Origin: Branchiostoma floridae
Taxonomy: Eukaryota; Chordata; Leptocardii; Amphioxiformes; Branchiostomatidae
Direction of reading: 5' to 3'
Length of the DNA: 64,000 nt
NCBI RefSeq assembly: GCF_000003815.2
Contig: NC_049980.1
Span: 5,469,004 to 5,533,003, forward strand
The notes beneath the pieces were generated by a model. That model was not told the origin of the DNA. It saw only the letters and a program-made list of their open reading frames with translations, and searched no databases. Of the stretch, positions 45,401 to 56,445 are shown piece after piece. Both the position numbers and the translations under genes were made by a program. How positions within the stretch are numbered: the first letter of the stretch is position 1; every line of letters begins with the position of its first letter.

Positions 45401-46151
45401 TGCATATAGCCTAATATTATCACCTAATTTTTACTACTAAGGCTTAAAATACCACTTGCTTATGCAGGTAAAATTGGAGCTGTGTACTAGTAGGTATTTC
45501 TTATGTAGATCTGGGTGCTGTTTCTAAAATCATTTAAAAAATGTACCAATCTTTAGTTACTTAATGGTCTTAATTGAATTTGATGCTATCATAAAGGTGC
45601 TGATATGATACCCTCTAAATGAGTAAAAGGTTATAAGTTAAATGAATTGAAACTGTCATTTACGACGATGATGACATTTAGTACAGTTTGACAGTAGCCA
45701 AACTTTGGGAGCAAAGAAATCTTCTGCAGGACTAGTGAAACATGTAGTAGCAAGTAGTAGATCAGCTATATTGTTTCGCATTGAATTAAAGTGTGAACTA
45801 TGGTGTATGTAAAGCTGTATGCTATTAAAGACTATTTCAAATTACTTGTCTAGCTTTGACAACATCCTAGTCACTAAAGTGCTGTAGTAACGTTGTCCTG
45901 ACGTCATAAGGCTGTTCTGCTGACGTCACGTATGTCATCATCTTACTTGTTCACATTGTAGTCTGTAAGAGGCATATTTTGGACATGTGAAGTTAGTTTG
46001 ACATGTATAAGGTGATATGTGCCTATTAAATGAATAATGGTTTCGACCATATTGGTTGAGTTGGACAGCTTTGCCAGAATTTGCTATAAACATTGCACTT
46101 AATACTAACTGAAGTTTTGACAATGGAGGTTCATATAGTTTGTGGAAAGTA
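42461..46151. other. 3' flank of copy B, no host gene recognised
   Basis: AT-rich, with one LINE fragment (44511-44772). No clear AATAAA for the copy B gene was noticed in the few hundred bases below its stop. Nothing else was recognised. Confidence 0.45.
44511..44772 (+). pseudogene. RTE-like LINE C-terminal fragment, frameshifted
   Basis: Translation gives RLSWLSHAIRLN, then GKRHRGYPR followed by a stop. One frame over it continues TIERDLHAVNILVSWKDVKT and MAADRPCWAHL, then a stop. This is the typical end of RTE-type endonuclease-reverse transcriptases (RLxWLGHVxRM, GKRxxGRPR, ER-DL-A, W-DxxxxAxDRxxWR). A frameshift near 44650 makes it dead. It is too broken to appear as one ORF. Confidence 0.7.
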
Positions 46152-46374
46152 TCAATAAGCTTTTTGCTCACCCATCTGACAGATGTAGGGCAGACTGATC
46201 TTGCACTTCAGTGGGAACCAACGACTCCGTCTGGCCGTCCTCCACAGTGCCACACAGTCCCTTATTTTGTGAGGGCGTTTGGACTTGAACTTGCGATAGC
46301 TTCCCAGTTTGGTCCCGTCATTCCACTCAAACACACCCTCCCTGTTCAGGTCATCCAGGCCAATCCAGTAGTTC
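46152..46374 (-). CDS. C-type lectin domain, second exon with stop, copy B
   Basis: A 223-bp exon from acceptor TTTCAG to TGA at 46154-46152. It reads NYWIGLDDLNREGVFEWNDG, then DCVALW, RWFPLKC and LPYICQ. WIGL, the FxWxDG segment, DCV and the last two cysteines define the back half of a CTLD. The EPN/QPD-type sugar motif is not seen: KSKRPHKIRDC stands near that place, and no WND triplet follows. Classical calcium-dependent sugar binding is therefore doubtful. A GTGAGC donor overlaps the last codons, so further splicing is possible. Confidence 0.85.
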
Positions 46375-47188
46375 CTGAAATAAGAAATGAATGAATGGGT
46401 AAATACAAAGCACAGATTTTAATGTTTAGGAAAGCAATGACAGTTTAGTCTATTGTTATACTTTTTGAAATAAAAAAGTGTTTCAAAAATTTGTAAATCT
46501 TATTCATATGTAGGAATACTTAACAAATATGCCAGATGGAAACATAATTTATTACAAATATAGTTACCTCCATATCTAACTCATTTTTTCTAAGAATAAC
46601 AAGTTCAAAGTCAATCAAAATCAAACCTGACCATCAAGCCACCACCATCAACCCATGTACCATATATCATTGCAATGGCACGCTGCGATCTGGAGATATA
46701 TCGCCAGACACGCACTAAAACACACAGACAACAAAACTGGAAACTATACCAGGTCCTGAATTTTCATGCAGGCAATAAATATAAGAACATCTTGCTTACT
46801 TTTTTTATTCTTGTGCTCTAGACTTCTTCAGATTGCATGGTCATTGGTAATTTTTTCCAATCTCCAGTAGGAGTATTTTTCTGATAGACCCCTTCAAGTT
46901 AAAGCAGATTCTACTCATGATCAATGGCAAGCTAGCATTTATTCAGACTTTTAGGGAGAAAAGAATCTGTGTGTTTGTTAACCCACACATTTTAAAGTGT
47001 AGACATTATGAGATGACGAGAAAGCATCATCGTCACCAGGGACTACATGATGTAAATTAATGACTTAATTTCTTAAACATCACTTATCATCTGATGTTTG
47101 AAGAATCCTTCAGTTGAAAATCGGTGACATTGATTCAAATTCCATTGACTTTAAAAAGTGCATGCTAACTAAAACTACTATTATTTAC
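46375..47188. other. Intron inside the CTLD, one satellite unit
   Basis: About 46610-46740 holds one unit of the 150-bp satellite family (AATCAAACCTGACCATCAAG; TGCGATCTGGAGATATA). The rest was not recognised. Confidence 0.5.
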
Positions 47189-47426
47189 CTTTGAGTTCTA
47201 CCGCTACTAGTCTTCAGGTGGTTGTTGATAAATGCCTGCACACTGGCATCTTTGATCATAGCCAACGTCCCGCCATTGGACTCGCACTTTTGTTGGGCTT
47301 TTGTGTAGTTCAGCCGTCTGCTTCTCCACGCAGAGGACCAAAAGCAGTATTTGTTCTGGTACCTGCCGAAGTTCCTGGCAGGGCGCAGGCGAGGGTACAC
47401 GTCCGAGCAATCTCGGGTCGGCAATA
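47189..47426 (-). CDS. C-type lectin domain, first exon, copy B
   Basis: A 238-bp exon, acceptor TTCTAG (phase 1) and donor GTAAAT (phase 2). The translation begins LPTRDCSDVYPRLRP, then KYCFWSSAWRSRRLNYTKAQ, KCESNGGTLAMIKDASVQAF and INNHL. The pattern Y-C-F, N-Y-T-K-A-x-x-K-C, G-G-T-L-A is the front half of a CTLD; the early cysteine suggests the long form. The phase-2 join to the next exon restores an Arg codon. Confidence 0.87.
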
Positions 47427-47979
47427 CTAGAATTGGAGAAGACATAAAACAATATTATAGTATCTCTCTTTATATGTTCTCAAAAATCATGCAGATTTCA
47501 TCCTAATTTGCATACCTTATGGCTAAAGAATCATTCTTAATCTTTATTGCATATATATCAAGTATAGACATACCATTATTTAACACATCATTGTAGCATG
47601 TATGAAATTTCTATCTTCAAGACATGGAACTAGAATCGTGATTGATACTGTTTTCTACAAGAAGATGCAAAGGGCTGAAACCTGTTACCGCTTCTTCCCG
47701 AATATATAAGCTGCATCTATTAAAATCTTAACAATAGTATGGTTAGAACAAACTGAACAAAAACAAGAATCTGCTGCAGTTCCTAAGAAAAACACTTGGG
47801 TTAATGATTGTCTCTAGTTTATTTTCTTAACAGAACTAAAAATCAATGATACATTGAGTGCCTGGGTATTAGGTTGCACATAGAAGAGTGAATTGCTTTT
47901 CTTCCAAATACATGTATTTTGTCACAAAAAGAGAACAAAATCAATAGTTTAGAGCCAAATTTACAGCAATTTAACTTAC
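47427..47979. other. Intron between TSP1-2 and CTLD, nothing recognised
   Basis: AT-rich; no repeat or RNA feature seen. Confidence 0.5.
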
Positions 47980-48153
47980 CTGGACAGGACACCCCTGTGT
48001 CGCAAGCTTGTGTCTCCTGATCTGGTCCATCACAGTCTGCCCCACCGTGAGCTGGTGCAGGATTGGTGCAGGTTCGGTCCCGAGTCTGCTCACCAACTCC
48101 ACATGTCATGCTGCAGGCGGACCATGAGCCCCAGTCAGTCCAACCACCATCAA
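47980..48153 (-). CDS. Thrombospondin type 1 repeat exon 2, copy B
   Basis: A 174-bp phase 1-1 exon, acceptor CATAG and donor GTAAGT. It reads [20 protein letters not shown], then [15 protein letters not shown] and ACDTGVSC. It keeps the layered Trp residues (WxxWxxW, C-mannosylation type), CSxTCG, the Arg residues and six cysteines of a TSP1 repeat. Very close to the neighbouring TSP1 exon, so a tandem exon duplication. Confidence 0.93.
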
Positions 48154-48350
48154 CTATGTGGAAAACAGATTTTAGGTTTGCTAGAACAAACTGGAAGTAT
48201 GTCTGCTGATAAGGAATACTCTCCAGACTAGATACTCCTTGTTTGTATGATACTTAAGGGGGCTTGATCAATAAAAGGAGAATACTAAATGGGTCTTTCA
48301 AATTGGAGATACATGTACTATGTACAATAAAAATGTAAGTAGACAGTTAC

Positions 48351-48530
48351 CTATTACTAGACAGGACACCCCCGTGTCGCAGGCTTGTGTCTCCTGAGCC
48401 AGTCCATCACAGTCCGCCCCACCGTTAGCTGGTTCAGGATTGGTGCAGGTTCGGTCCCGAGTCTGCTCACCAACTCCACATGTCACGCTGCAAGCGGACC
48501 ATGGGCTCCATTCAGTCCATCCACCATCAA
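48351..48530 (-). CDS. Thrombospondin type 1 repeat exon 1, copy B
   Basis: A 180-bp phase 1-1 exon with donor GTAACT at 48350-48345. It reads [35 protein letters not shown] and ACDTGVSC, with a two-codon longer end than its neighbour. It has all six cysteines and the WxxWxxW motif. It joins CCP5 to the second TSP1 and is the first exon to the left of the region shared with copy A. Confidence 0.93.
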
Positions 48531-48728
48531 CTATGTGGAAAACAGATTTGCAAAGGCTTTCTTTTATAAATAGAAAGAAAATTTCCTGAGAGGAAATACT
48601 CAAATTGAGAACTTTGTTTTCAAATTATTAATTACTTAGAGATTATTGGGAGATGCTAGTAATAATGAGTTCATGTCAAATTGTACGCTAGGAATTGGTG
48701 ATATCAATCATTATCAGCCTCATCTTAC

Positions 48729-48905
48729 GTTCGCATGTTCCAACAGGATTGCTCCATGTTCCGTCAGCTTGGCACGTCACAGGAGAGACTCCGTTCAGTT
48801 GGTATCCCGAGTTACAGGTGACAGTAACCTGGTTCGGGTAGGCGTAAGGTCCGTTGGGACTCAGCGCTCCGTTAGTTGGTGCTGTCAACGGTGGACATCC
48901 TCTGG
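48729..48905 (-). CDS. CCP/sushi domain exon, copy B CCP5
   Basis: A 177-bp phase 1-1 exon starting RGCPPLTAPTNGALSPNG, with VTCNSGYQLNG, VTCQADGTW and GTCE. It is the last CCP before TSP1 in copy B, orthologous in position to 722-898. Confidence 0.87.
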
Positions 48906-49069
48906 CTGAAATTGTCAACAACATTTTGATTTATTCCTGTGTAGTGTTGTTTTAATGCAGAAGTGAAGCAACTATGCTGTAATACTACATTTCCTATAAC
49001 TGTTTTCTATTCTAAAGATAAAACTCGACGATGGATATTTCTTGCTTAGGAACTTGTAACCCATCTTAC

Positions 49070-49249
49070 GTGTGCATGTTGGAACAGGGTTGCTCCATGT
49101 TCCGTCAGCTTGGCATGTCAGAGGAGAGTCGCCGTTCAATACGTATCCAGAGTTACAGGTGAACGTGATCCTGTCCTGGTACAAGTTTGAACCGGTTGGT
49201 GGTGCCCGCGCTCCGTTAGTTGAGGCCGTCAACACGGGACATTGTATGC
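49070..49249 (-). CDS. CCP/sushi domain exon, copy B CCP4
   Basis: A 180-bp phase 1-1 exon: IQCPVLTASTNGARAPPTG, FTCNSGYVLNG, LTCQADGTW, VPTCTR. All CCP landmarks are kept. Its ending (CTR) is like copy A CCP6 rather than copy A CCP4 (CER). Confidence 0.87.
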
Positions 49250-49466
49250 CTGAAATGATTAATAAACACGTACTCTTGATCAGAAACCCTCAACGATATA
49301 TTGACCTTTGCTCAAGTAGAACCTCTGAATGACTCATGTTAGAAAAAACTTTGACGACCTTTGCTAAAATTAATTTTGCTCGAAACATGCATTTAACAAT
49401 GAATTAAGTTCATGGAAATAGCGCACTACGAATGGCTAGTAACAATAATTGTCAAACGCATCTTAC

Positions 49467-49643
49467 GTTCGCATGTTCCAACAGGGTTGTTCCATGTTCC
49501 GTCAGCTTGGCACGTCACAGGAGAGACTCCGTTCAATTGGTATCCCGAGTTACAGGTGACTGTAACCTGGTCCGGGTAAGAGTATGATCCGGTAGGACTC
49601 AGCGCTCCGTTAGTTGGGGCCGTCAACGCCGGGCATGGTATTG
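49467..49643 (-). CDS. CCP/sushi domain exon, copy B CCP3
   Basis: A 177-bp phase 1-1 exon: IPCPALTAPTNGALSPTG, VTCNSGYQLNG, VTCQADGTWNNP, GTCE. Four cysteines and the Trp are present. Confidence 0.87.
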
Positions 49644-49882
49644 CTGTAATTGTGAAATTGTTCAGACATGTTCAGAAATCCAACATACATTGAGTGACGT
49701 CCGATGCTGGTCATTTACGTGTCTACTATCGAAGTCCGATATTAGACGTTGACAGCGGCCATCGTCCTTATGATAGACCTCTTATGATAGACTTCTCTTC
49801 ACCAAAGACATTATAAAAGGATTATCCTTGTCTTCACTTAAATGTCAGCGTGTAAAAACATATTTTACTATAAATCGGTTGT

Positions 49883-50385
49883 CATCATCATCATCATCAT
49901 CGGTCGACGTGATCAAATGTAGACATGTTCGCACATGTCTACACACGACGGGGTTATACCGCCCCTTGCGGGGTGACATACCCTTTCGCTGGCTAATTAC
50001 AAGACGGGGATGCGCCAGGTCTCCCGTCCGGGTGAATGATGTAATTCACCATGTGGCTGATACGAGACAGAGGTTCGCCAGGCCTCCATCTGGGTGATTT
50101 GAAGTGAATCACCAACTCCCGACATAAGGATTTGCACCAACGCACACCGCACCATCGCACGTGTGGGGGTTCTTTAACGTGCATGGGGTATGGCTCTCCC
50201 CATACACGGGACCTCCATTTAACGTCCTATCCGAGGGACGACTCATTTTTCACTTGAGTAAAGTGAGGAAAGTCGTGTAAAGTGCCTTTCCCAAGGGCAC
50301 AAGACCGGCAACACGGTAGGCGGATTCGAACCGGCGACCTCTCGATCACGGGCCGAATACACTACCACTGTGCTACGCGGCCCCA
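49883..50385 (-). mobile_element. Full-length tRNA-derived SINE with 7-bp target duplication
   Basis: On the minus strand the head GGGGCCGCGTAGCACAGTGG has a box A-like stretch and GGTTCGAATCC is a perfect box B. The body follows, and the tail is an ATG-type triplet repeat (ATC on the plus strand, 49884-49901). CGGTTGT flanks both sides (49876-49882 and 50386-50392). About 503 bp, inserted in the CCP2-CCP3 intron and absent from the same intron of copy A. Confidence 0.87.
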
Positions 50386-50418
50386 CGGTTGTATCGTTTA
50401 TTATAGAACTCATCTTAC

Positions 50419-50598
50419 GTTCGCATGTTGGGACAGGGTTGCTCCATGTTCCGTCAGCTTGGCATGTCAGAGGAGAGACTCCGTTCAGTTGGTATCCCGA
50501 GTTACAGGTGATTGTAACCTGGTTCGGGTAGGAGTATGCCGGTCCGGGAGGATTCAGCGCTCCGTTAGTTGGGGCCGTCAACGCCGGACATGGTACGG
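50419..50598 (-). CDS. CCP/sushi domain exon, copy B CCP2
   Basis: A 180-bp phase 1-1 exon: VPCPALTAPTNGALNPPG, ITCNSGYQLNG, LTCQADGTW, VPTCERK. It has one extra residue (PAYSYP) compared with copy A CCP2. The SINE ends about 30 bp from its donor. Confidence 0.87.
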
Positions 50599-50670
50599 CT
50601 GTAATGGTGAAATATACTAAGTTCAAATATCTGATACAGTACTAAAACACATTGAGTGAGTAGTAGACGT

Positions 50671-50847
50671 CGGTTTTCATAAACCATTAAACATTGACAG
50701 TGGCAATCATTCTTATCATCAACGTCTCCCCGCTAAAGTGTAGGCACGTAAAACACATTCTATCAGTCTATAAAGTTCAATTCATCGATTAAATGTGTTT
50801 TACGCGCCTACACTTTGCCTGTCAATGTTTAATGGTTTAAGAAAACG
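50671..50847. repeat. Foldback repeat in the CCP1-CCP2 intron
   Basis: AACCATTAAACATTGACAG pairs with CTGTCAATGTTTAATGGTT, and AAAGTGTAGGCACGTAAAAC with a matching GTTTTACGCGCCTACACTTT. Copy A keeps only the inner left part (about 2317-2353). Just beyond, 50855-50935 has a two-copy direct repeat around TTGATTAGACAAACATAT. Confidence 0.65.
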
Positions 50848-51095
50848 TATTTCTTATATTGATTAGACAAACATATATACATTTTCAGTATCCTTACATT
50901 GATTAGACAAACATATCCACATTTTCAGTATCATAAACAAGCGAGAAGAATCAAGTCGAATTCACATAATAGAATATGAATCTTGTGTTGGTTAACATTG
51001 TAAATGTTCCATGTATCTGTCAACTATTATTTTGTTACGACCTGCACTTAGTCCAGTGGGTATATAATGTTTGTGCAATGAAGGTCTTCATTCAT

Positions 51096-51141
<46 letters not shown>

Positions 51142-51160
51142 GTGTGTGTGTGTGTGTTGG
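51096..51160. repeat. (GT)n microsatellite
   Basis: Two GT blocks in the intron next to CCP1, about 30 bp from its donor site; absent at the matching copy A position. Confidence 0.92.
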
Positions 51161-51187
51161 AAAAATCTTATGGAATCTTAACTCTAC

Positions 51188-51364
51188 CTTGACATGTAGG
51201 TACGGGGTGGCTCCATTTGCCGTCGGCTTGACAGGTAGCTGAGGAGTCACCGACGAGTTGGTATCCCTGGTTACAGTCAAACTGTACCACGTCCTGGTAA
51301 GTGTTGGCACCGGTTGGATCTACAGTGCCGTCTGTTGGACCCGCCCGGATGGGGCATGTGACAA
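51188..51364 (-). CDS. CCP/sushi domain exon, copy B CCP1
   Basis: A 177-bp exon with acceptor TTCTAG and donor GTAGAG, phase 1-1: [46 protein letters not shown]. It is the divergent CCP of the gene, as in copy A 2723-2899. Confidence 0.86.
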
Positions 51365-51836
51365 CTAGAACGATCAAAAAATGTACATTTGATTACGTTA
51401 AAGCTTATGTTTGCTGTGCGCCTGGCATTGGACGAAATTTATGACTTGACATGTTAAGCCAAGGAAAATGTATTGCGTGTATTCCTGGATAAACTAAATT
51501 TAGTTCCAATATATAGATATCACAGATTGTTACCTCCATGAAACGGAGGTTTTGTAGTCTCTTCTTTATGGTGTCTTTGTCACGTTTGGATCTGTCCGCT
51601 ATCTGAATTTGAATGCTAGGAACATTTGCAATAACCGGAAGGTGGGTCAAAAGTGATAGAAGATAACCTCAGCTTCAGAAAGTGGCAGGTCGGAGTTGGT
51701 AGAACTGCACATAAATCAAACATGGCGGGGAAACCGTGAAAGAGGCTACTACGGGGAGGTAGTTTAGTTCTTGTTTTCCTTATTATGCAGCTTATATGAT
51801 GAAACAATCACAGGTAGGTTCAACATTGCGACTCAC
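51365..51836. other. Intron between EGF and CCP1, nothing recognised
   Basis: No repeat or coding feature recognised. Confidence 0.5.
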
Positions 51837-51953
51837 CTCGACAAGTCAGACCGTCTCCTACGAACCCGGTGACGCAGGCGCACTGGAATGTTCGGCCGAG
51901 GACAGTGCAAGTGGCCATGGCATCGCACGGGGAGGGGTCGCACAAGTCACTAC
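51837..51953 (-). CDS. EGF-like domain exon, copy B
   Basis: A 117-bp phase 1-1 exon with the same splice borders and six-cysteine pattern as copy A (SDLCDPSPC, ATC, FQCAC, GFVGDGLTC). Nearly all differences from copy A are silent. Confidence 0.86.
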
Positions 51954-52455
51954 CTGCATTAAGGGTGCATAATGCATTTGATTCAGTTCAATGTTCGATA
52001 AATTTGATAAATCAAAATATATTGTCGACTACTGTATACAGACAAATGAAGGGAGAAAGGTTAGCCTTTACCAGGTTCCCGTAGGTTACTAAGAGATAGT
52101 AGAAATGGGCACAAAGAGACTGGTTCAGTACAAAGGGCGACATATTTGATGAAAATAAAAATCGGCTACGTATACGTACTGTATACAGATAAATGAAGTG
52201 AGAAACGTTAGCCTTTACCAGCCCCTTGTATGTTAATGCAAAATAAAGTAGAAATTGGCAGAAACATACAGGGAATAATATGCCAGAGGCCAGTAAGCCG
52301 ACCATTGGAGTACATTTTTCAACCTAGGAAAAATTTGTTTGCATAGCCGGCTTACTCCTCTGACGTATATGGTCAATTTCGACAATCTTTCAAACACCTG
52401 GAGACTACATTGAAAGCCTAGTCCTTTGAAAACCAAACGGAGAAATCAAACTTAC
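51954..52455. other. Intron between VWA and EGF, nothing recognised
   Basis: Shares blocks with copy A (for example CCAGAGGCCAGTAAGCCG) and contains an internal direct repeat around TACTGTATACAGA (near 52028 and 52178). No coding feature. Confidence 0.5.
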
Positions 52456-53034
52456 TGTCGCAGATAGACTGTCCAATTCGTTGCGCGTGATCGTTTATGG
52501 CTTCCGCGAGAGCCCCGTAATCATCCACCCTAAATACCCTGTCCTGGTCGCCTGCAATGTCCAACAGGGTTTGGTCGGTGATGTCCAAACGGTGCCCAAC
52601 GCCAATCGCAAACACGGTTACACCTTGTTGCCTCAGTCGCTCTGCTGGAGCTGCTACTTCATCATGGGGGACATCGTCCGTGAGGACGACCAGAATCGGA
52701 AGAACGTTGTCTCTAGCGCCGTTGGCTTGGGTGAAGGAGTTGGTGCGAACGTAGTCCAGAGCTTCTCCTGTATACGTTCTGCCTCTGTCGTAGTCGATGT
52801 TCCTCACGGCCGTGTCGAAATCGTTCCTGTTGTCGAACTCGTTGAGGCGAACATGGGTCACTTCCGCGCCACTGTCGCTGAAGGTGACCACTCCGACCCT
52901 CGTGGCGTCTTGCGCGAACTCGAAGTTGCTGGTCACTTCGATGACGAAGTCCTTCGACGTCTCGAAGCCACCAGCCCTCACGCTTTCCGAGCTGTCTACC
53001 AGGAAGACAAGGTCTACCGGCTGGGCGCATTGAC
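52456..53034 (-). CDS. von Willebrand factor A domain exon, copy B
   Basis: A 579-bp phase 1-1 exon, 193 residues: QCAQPVDLVFLVDSSESV (MIDAS DxSxS), RTYTGEAL (Thr), LTDDVPHDE (Asp), VFAIGVG and QRIGQSIC. It is almost identical to copy A; visible changes include HVDIV to PVDLV and DDDP to DDVP. The frame is intact. The high GC codon usage compared with its introns supports real coding. Confidence 0.93.
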
Positions 53035-53588
53035 CTGAAACAGCAGACGCGAGATGTATTGGTCAAACTTAGCCACGTTTAGGACTGTGTTCTAGCCGCA
53101 AAAGCGCCACCTACATCGGCTTCATTTGGCGGCGAGATGCAGTACGAGAGATAGAAGATGTCTGACAGGCATCGAAACGTAAGCATATAAGAAACACTGG
53201 TTATGAATAAGACTTTTTTTTAAATCCTATGTTATACCAACCTAATAGAAATCATTGTTGGAATGTATTTTAGACCTAACTTAAACTTAGAAATGTGATT
53301 TTCGATCCCTTTTATCGGAATGATTCATTTACATCCATTCGTCATTGGTTACGTAGGTCAACTAGGTATAAATACTAGTCATCTTCATGCAAATTAAAAG
53401 TCAGAAATGTCATAAAATCAATTCTTTATCAATTTACAGGTATTGAATGTTAAATGTCCACATTATTGTTTTTATGGTTTTGAGTGATACAACACCAATC
53501 TTATCTTTGTGGATGATCCTATATTTACCATTCTACACTCCGACATACCATGACAAAAATTGCGGTAGGTGAATCTAAATTCCGTTAC

Positions 53589-53618
53589 CTGTTGGAGACG
53601 GCGTCTGCTGTCCAACGA
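53589..53618 (-). CDS. 30-bp linker mini-exon, copy B
   Basis: Same sequence and splice sites as copy A: TTTTCAG acceptor, codons for VGQQTPSPT, GTAACG donor, phase 1-1. Confidence 0.6.
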
Positions 53619-55213
53619 CTGAAAACAAAAAGTGATGAAAGATGATTAGTATTTATGTAATTAGACAGGAATTAATACAAGGAAACACAGAGTTTTACAT
53701 CGCCATGACCACATTATGATATTCAGTGGGTGACTGTGTACCACGCTCTTAAGATCATTCTAGATCATGACGTATAGGCTATGACGTATGAAGTATAAGT
53801 CACGATAAACTTATGAACTTATAACTTCCCATAAAGGAGCCCTAAATCCAGAACAAAGTTCTTTTTGGTTTATATGAATTCTATAAAGTAAAGAATTCAT
53901 ATAGCATCACATTTTTGAAAATAAATCAATATTCCACCACACACAAATATCATTAGAACCTTGCGCATCAAAAAGCATTCAGTGTTCAACTCCCCAAGTT
54001 CTCCCTAATTATATTAATCAATCTTAGCCCATGGCTGAATACACTGTACCTTACACCGCCTGACGAAAGGTAGGCTACAAATTTATTTCAGTGACGATAA
54101 GGAAAACTCTTGTTACGTGTTCTTAAATGTTTTATGAAGAATTGCCCCTCCTGGTGTTCTTATTGTCCCTCATTTATGTCAAAAATATTCTCCATAAAGG
54201 CAGTGTATATGCGTATAGGAAATACATGTGTAGGGTCTGTATGGGTTTAGTGTGTGTTATGAATTGTGTACAAACACGTCGCGTACTATACTTTACCACA
54301 AATGAAACTCTACAAAACGTGTTCTGATAATGTATACATTGATACATCATATAATGACAAACCATACCCTTTCTGGCGTTATGTGTTCCTTTAACATAAA
54401 AAAGTGATATAAAGTCAACGTTTATAAAAAAAATACTATGAGAATACAAGGATCTTGAATGTTTGAAGGTAAGATATAAACATTTGCATGTCAAGGCATT
54501 GTTATCTTTTTATATTACTTTTGCCCCTGGGCTAATGTCATTGCCTCTCTTAGTAGCCTTTTTAGTTCTGGTTAATTAGATTATCAAATAGTGATACACA
54601 TGTAAACCACTACTCTGTCTTCCTTCCTTCCTTTCAAAGTCCTCGAAATTATTATCAATGAACAAAATACGTCAACTGGGGAAACTAGAATAAGCAACAC
54701 ATGTACGTAATTTAGTTTTACCAAAAAAATTACAACACAGGAACAAAGTGGTGGTCAGAGGTCAACGCAAATATCATATACTACTAAATCAACGTAACGT
54801 TTATGCTTTGAACATACATAATTATTGTTTACAACCGGGATGGTCATAATGACAAAGAAATTAATATTCAACAATCAATAGACCAATCAATTTTTAGTGA
54901 TTAACATGGGAGACAATGTCTGAGCTGAGCTGAGTAACAACTTAGAAATTTTAACATTGTGCACACCCAATTCACAATAGTTTAACAGGTCATTAGAGTC
55001 CATGTATGTGTACTATCTGGGGGAAGATTTCATTGCCATGACGTCATCAGCGCCTTACCCACCAGGACCCGGATGTTCAGTTGATAGATTACAATAGCAG
55101 GGAGTGATACGTGTAAGCGAGGTGTGGCTCTCCTCAAATGCGTATATGGGACCTCCATTTCATATAGTCATAGGTTGTACACTGCAATAATCCTTTAATT
55201 TAATTGTTTACGA

Positions 55214-55216
<3 letters not shown>

Positions 55217-55278
<62 letters not shown>

Positions 55279-55319
55279 ATGTGTGTGTGTGTGTGTGTGT
55301 AAGGAGAGAAAGAGAGAGG
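55217..55319. repeat. (GT)n microsatellite
   Basis: Long GT tract with one ACAT interruption, followed by an AG-rich end; expanded relative to copy A 6741-6791. Confidence 0.93.
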
Positions 55320-55822
55320 GGGGAGAAGGTATACAAAGGGCCACTTGAGAGCTAACAGAACTTTTTCAATCATGTTGACATTTTGAATACCTCGGTCGTT
55401 CTTCTCGTCAAAGATACGGCCCTAAACTAGGAACTAACTGAGCAAAGATAAGGAAATAAACGTTAAGTACCCAAGGGCAATACGCGGTGCCATACCAACG
55501 GATTCGAACCAAGAACCACTGGGTTTTCAGCCAAACACTGTCTTTGTTGTTTTCTTTTGTTGTCTGAACCAACGATGTTTGAAGCTCGTTTACCATTTAC
55601 AGAAGTATTCAACAACAAAATCGGTCATTATGCTTGACCTGGTATTCCATTAAAATGGCTCTCTGACTTGGGTGTGACTACAGATAGTTTAACATACTAC
55701 TCATCGTTCACAGGTACTGATTCATCTTTTCTACGTCATTATACCCGCCTTTTTCACTGGGGCGGCAACGAAATTTTCCATGTCGTAAACTTTCGTCTAT
55801 TTATTCGAATGGTCGTCCCCAT

Positions 55823-56009
55823 TACTCTCCAAGCAGAAGTTGGACTCCGGCTATTTTTTGGCATTCATAGTCGTTTTCATCAGGCTTTTTATTTTGTACT
55901 TAAATCTTGATGTGTTCAGACCAAAAGACATCAAAATTTCAATACAAAATAAAAAGCAAGACAAAAACGTCCAAAAACAGCCGGAACCTAACCTCTGCCT
56001 GGAGAGCAG
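55823..56009. mobile_element. M1 MITE, copy B flank
   Basis: Ends TACTCTCCAAGCAGAAGTTG and CCTAACCTCTGCCTGGAGAG; same position as 7291-7484 in copy A. Confidence 0.75.
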
Positions 56010-56297
56010 TCCCCGTATCGTGGACCATATCCGAGCGTTTTATAACTTTTAGGGGGGGATGAAAAGAAGCAAAAACCTATGTAAAGCAACGCTTTAATTA
56101 CAAATATTCCGCAGTATCAAAAGAAAAGTGCATCATCTCGGATTCGAACCCGACACACCTCTTTATCCCCTATCAACTACTCAAAGAAACACCACAATGT
56201 CGATAAAGCGTGCTAATACAATTACGGGCGCGGTCAAATAGGTCGTGCGAGAGGATATAGGGATGGAGGGACATAGACAGAAGAGAGAGACAGAGCC

Positions 56298-56364
56298 TGT
56301 GTGTGTGCGTGTGTGCACGCGTGTGTGCACGTTTGTAAATGTGTGTGCGTGTGTGTGTGTATGT

Positions 56365-56395
<31 letters not shown>

Positions 56396-56413
56396 CGGTT
56401 GCGGGTGTGTGTC

Positions 56414-56445
<32 letters not shown>

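Larger units (their letters stand above)
46152..53618 (-). other. Gene model, copy B: VWA-EGF-CCP5-TSP1x2-C-type lectin
   Basis: Overview of the exons listed separately. Order on the minus strand: mini-exon 53618-53589, VWA 53034-52456, EGF 51953-51837, CCP1-5 (51364-51188, 50598-50419, 49643-49467, 49249-49070, 48905-48729), TSP1 48530-48351, TSP1 48153-47980, CTLD 47426-47189 and 46374-46152. All junctions are phase 1 except the phase 2 intron inside the CTLD. The frame is open throughout. The 5' end was not found. Predicted extracellular; VWA and CTLD would bind ligands and the CCP/TSP1 modules act as spacer and binding units. It lies in direct orientation to copy A. Confidence 0.85.

Noticed and set aside
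50286..50385. Functional tRNA gene on the minus strand
   Set aside because: Boxes A and B are present, but it is followed directly by the SINE body and tail and is flanked by a target duplication, so it is a SINE head.
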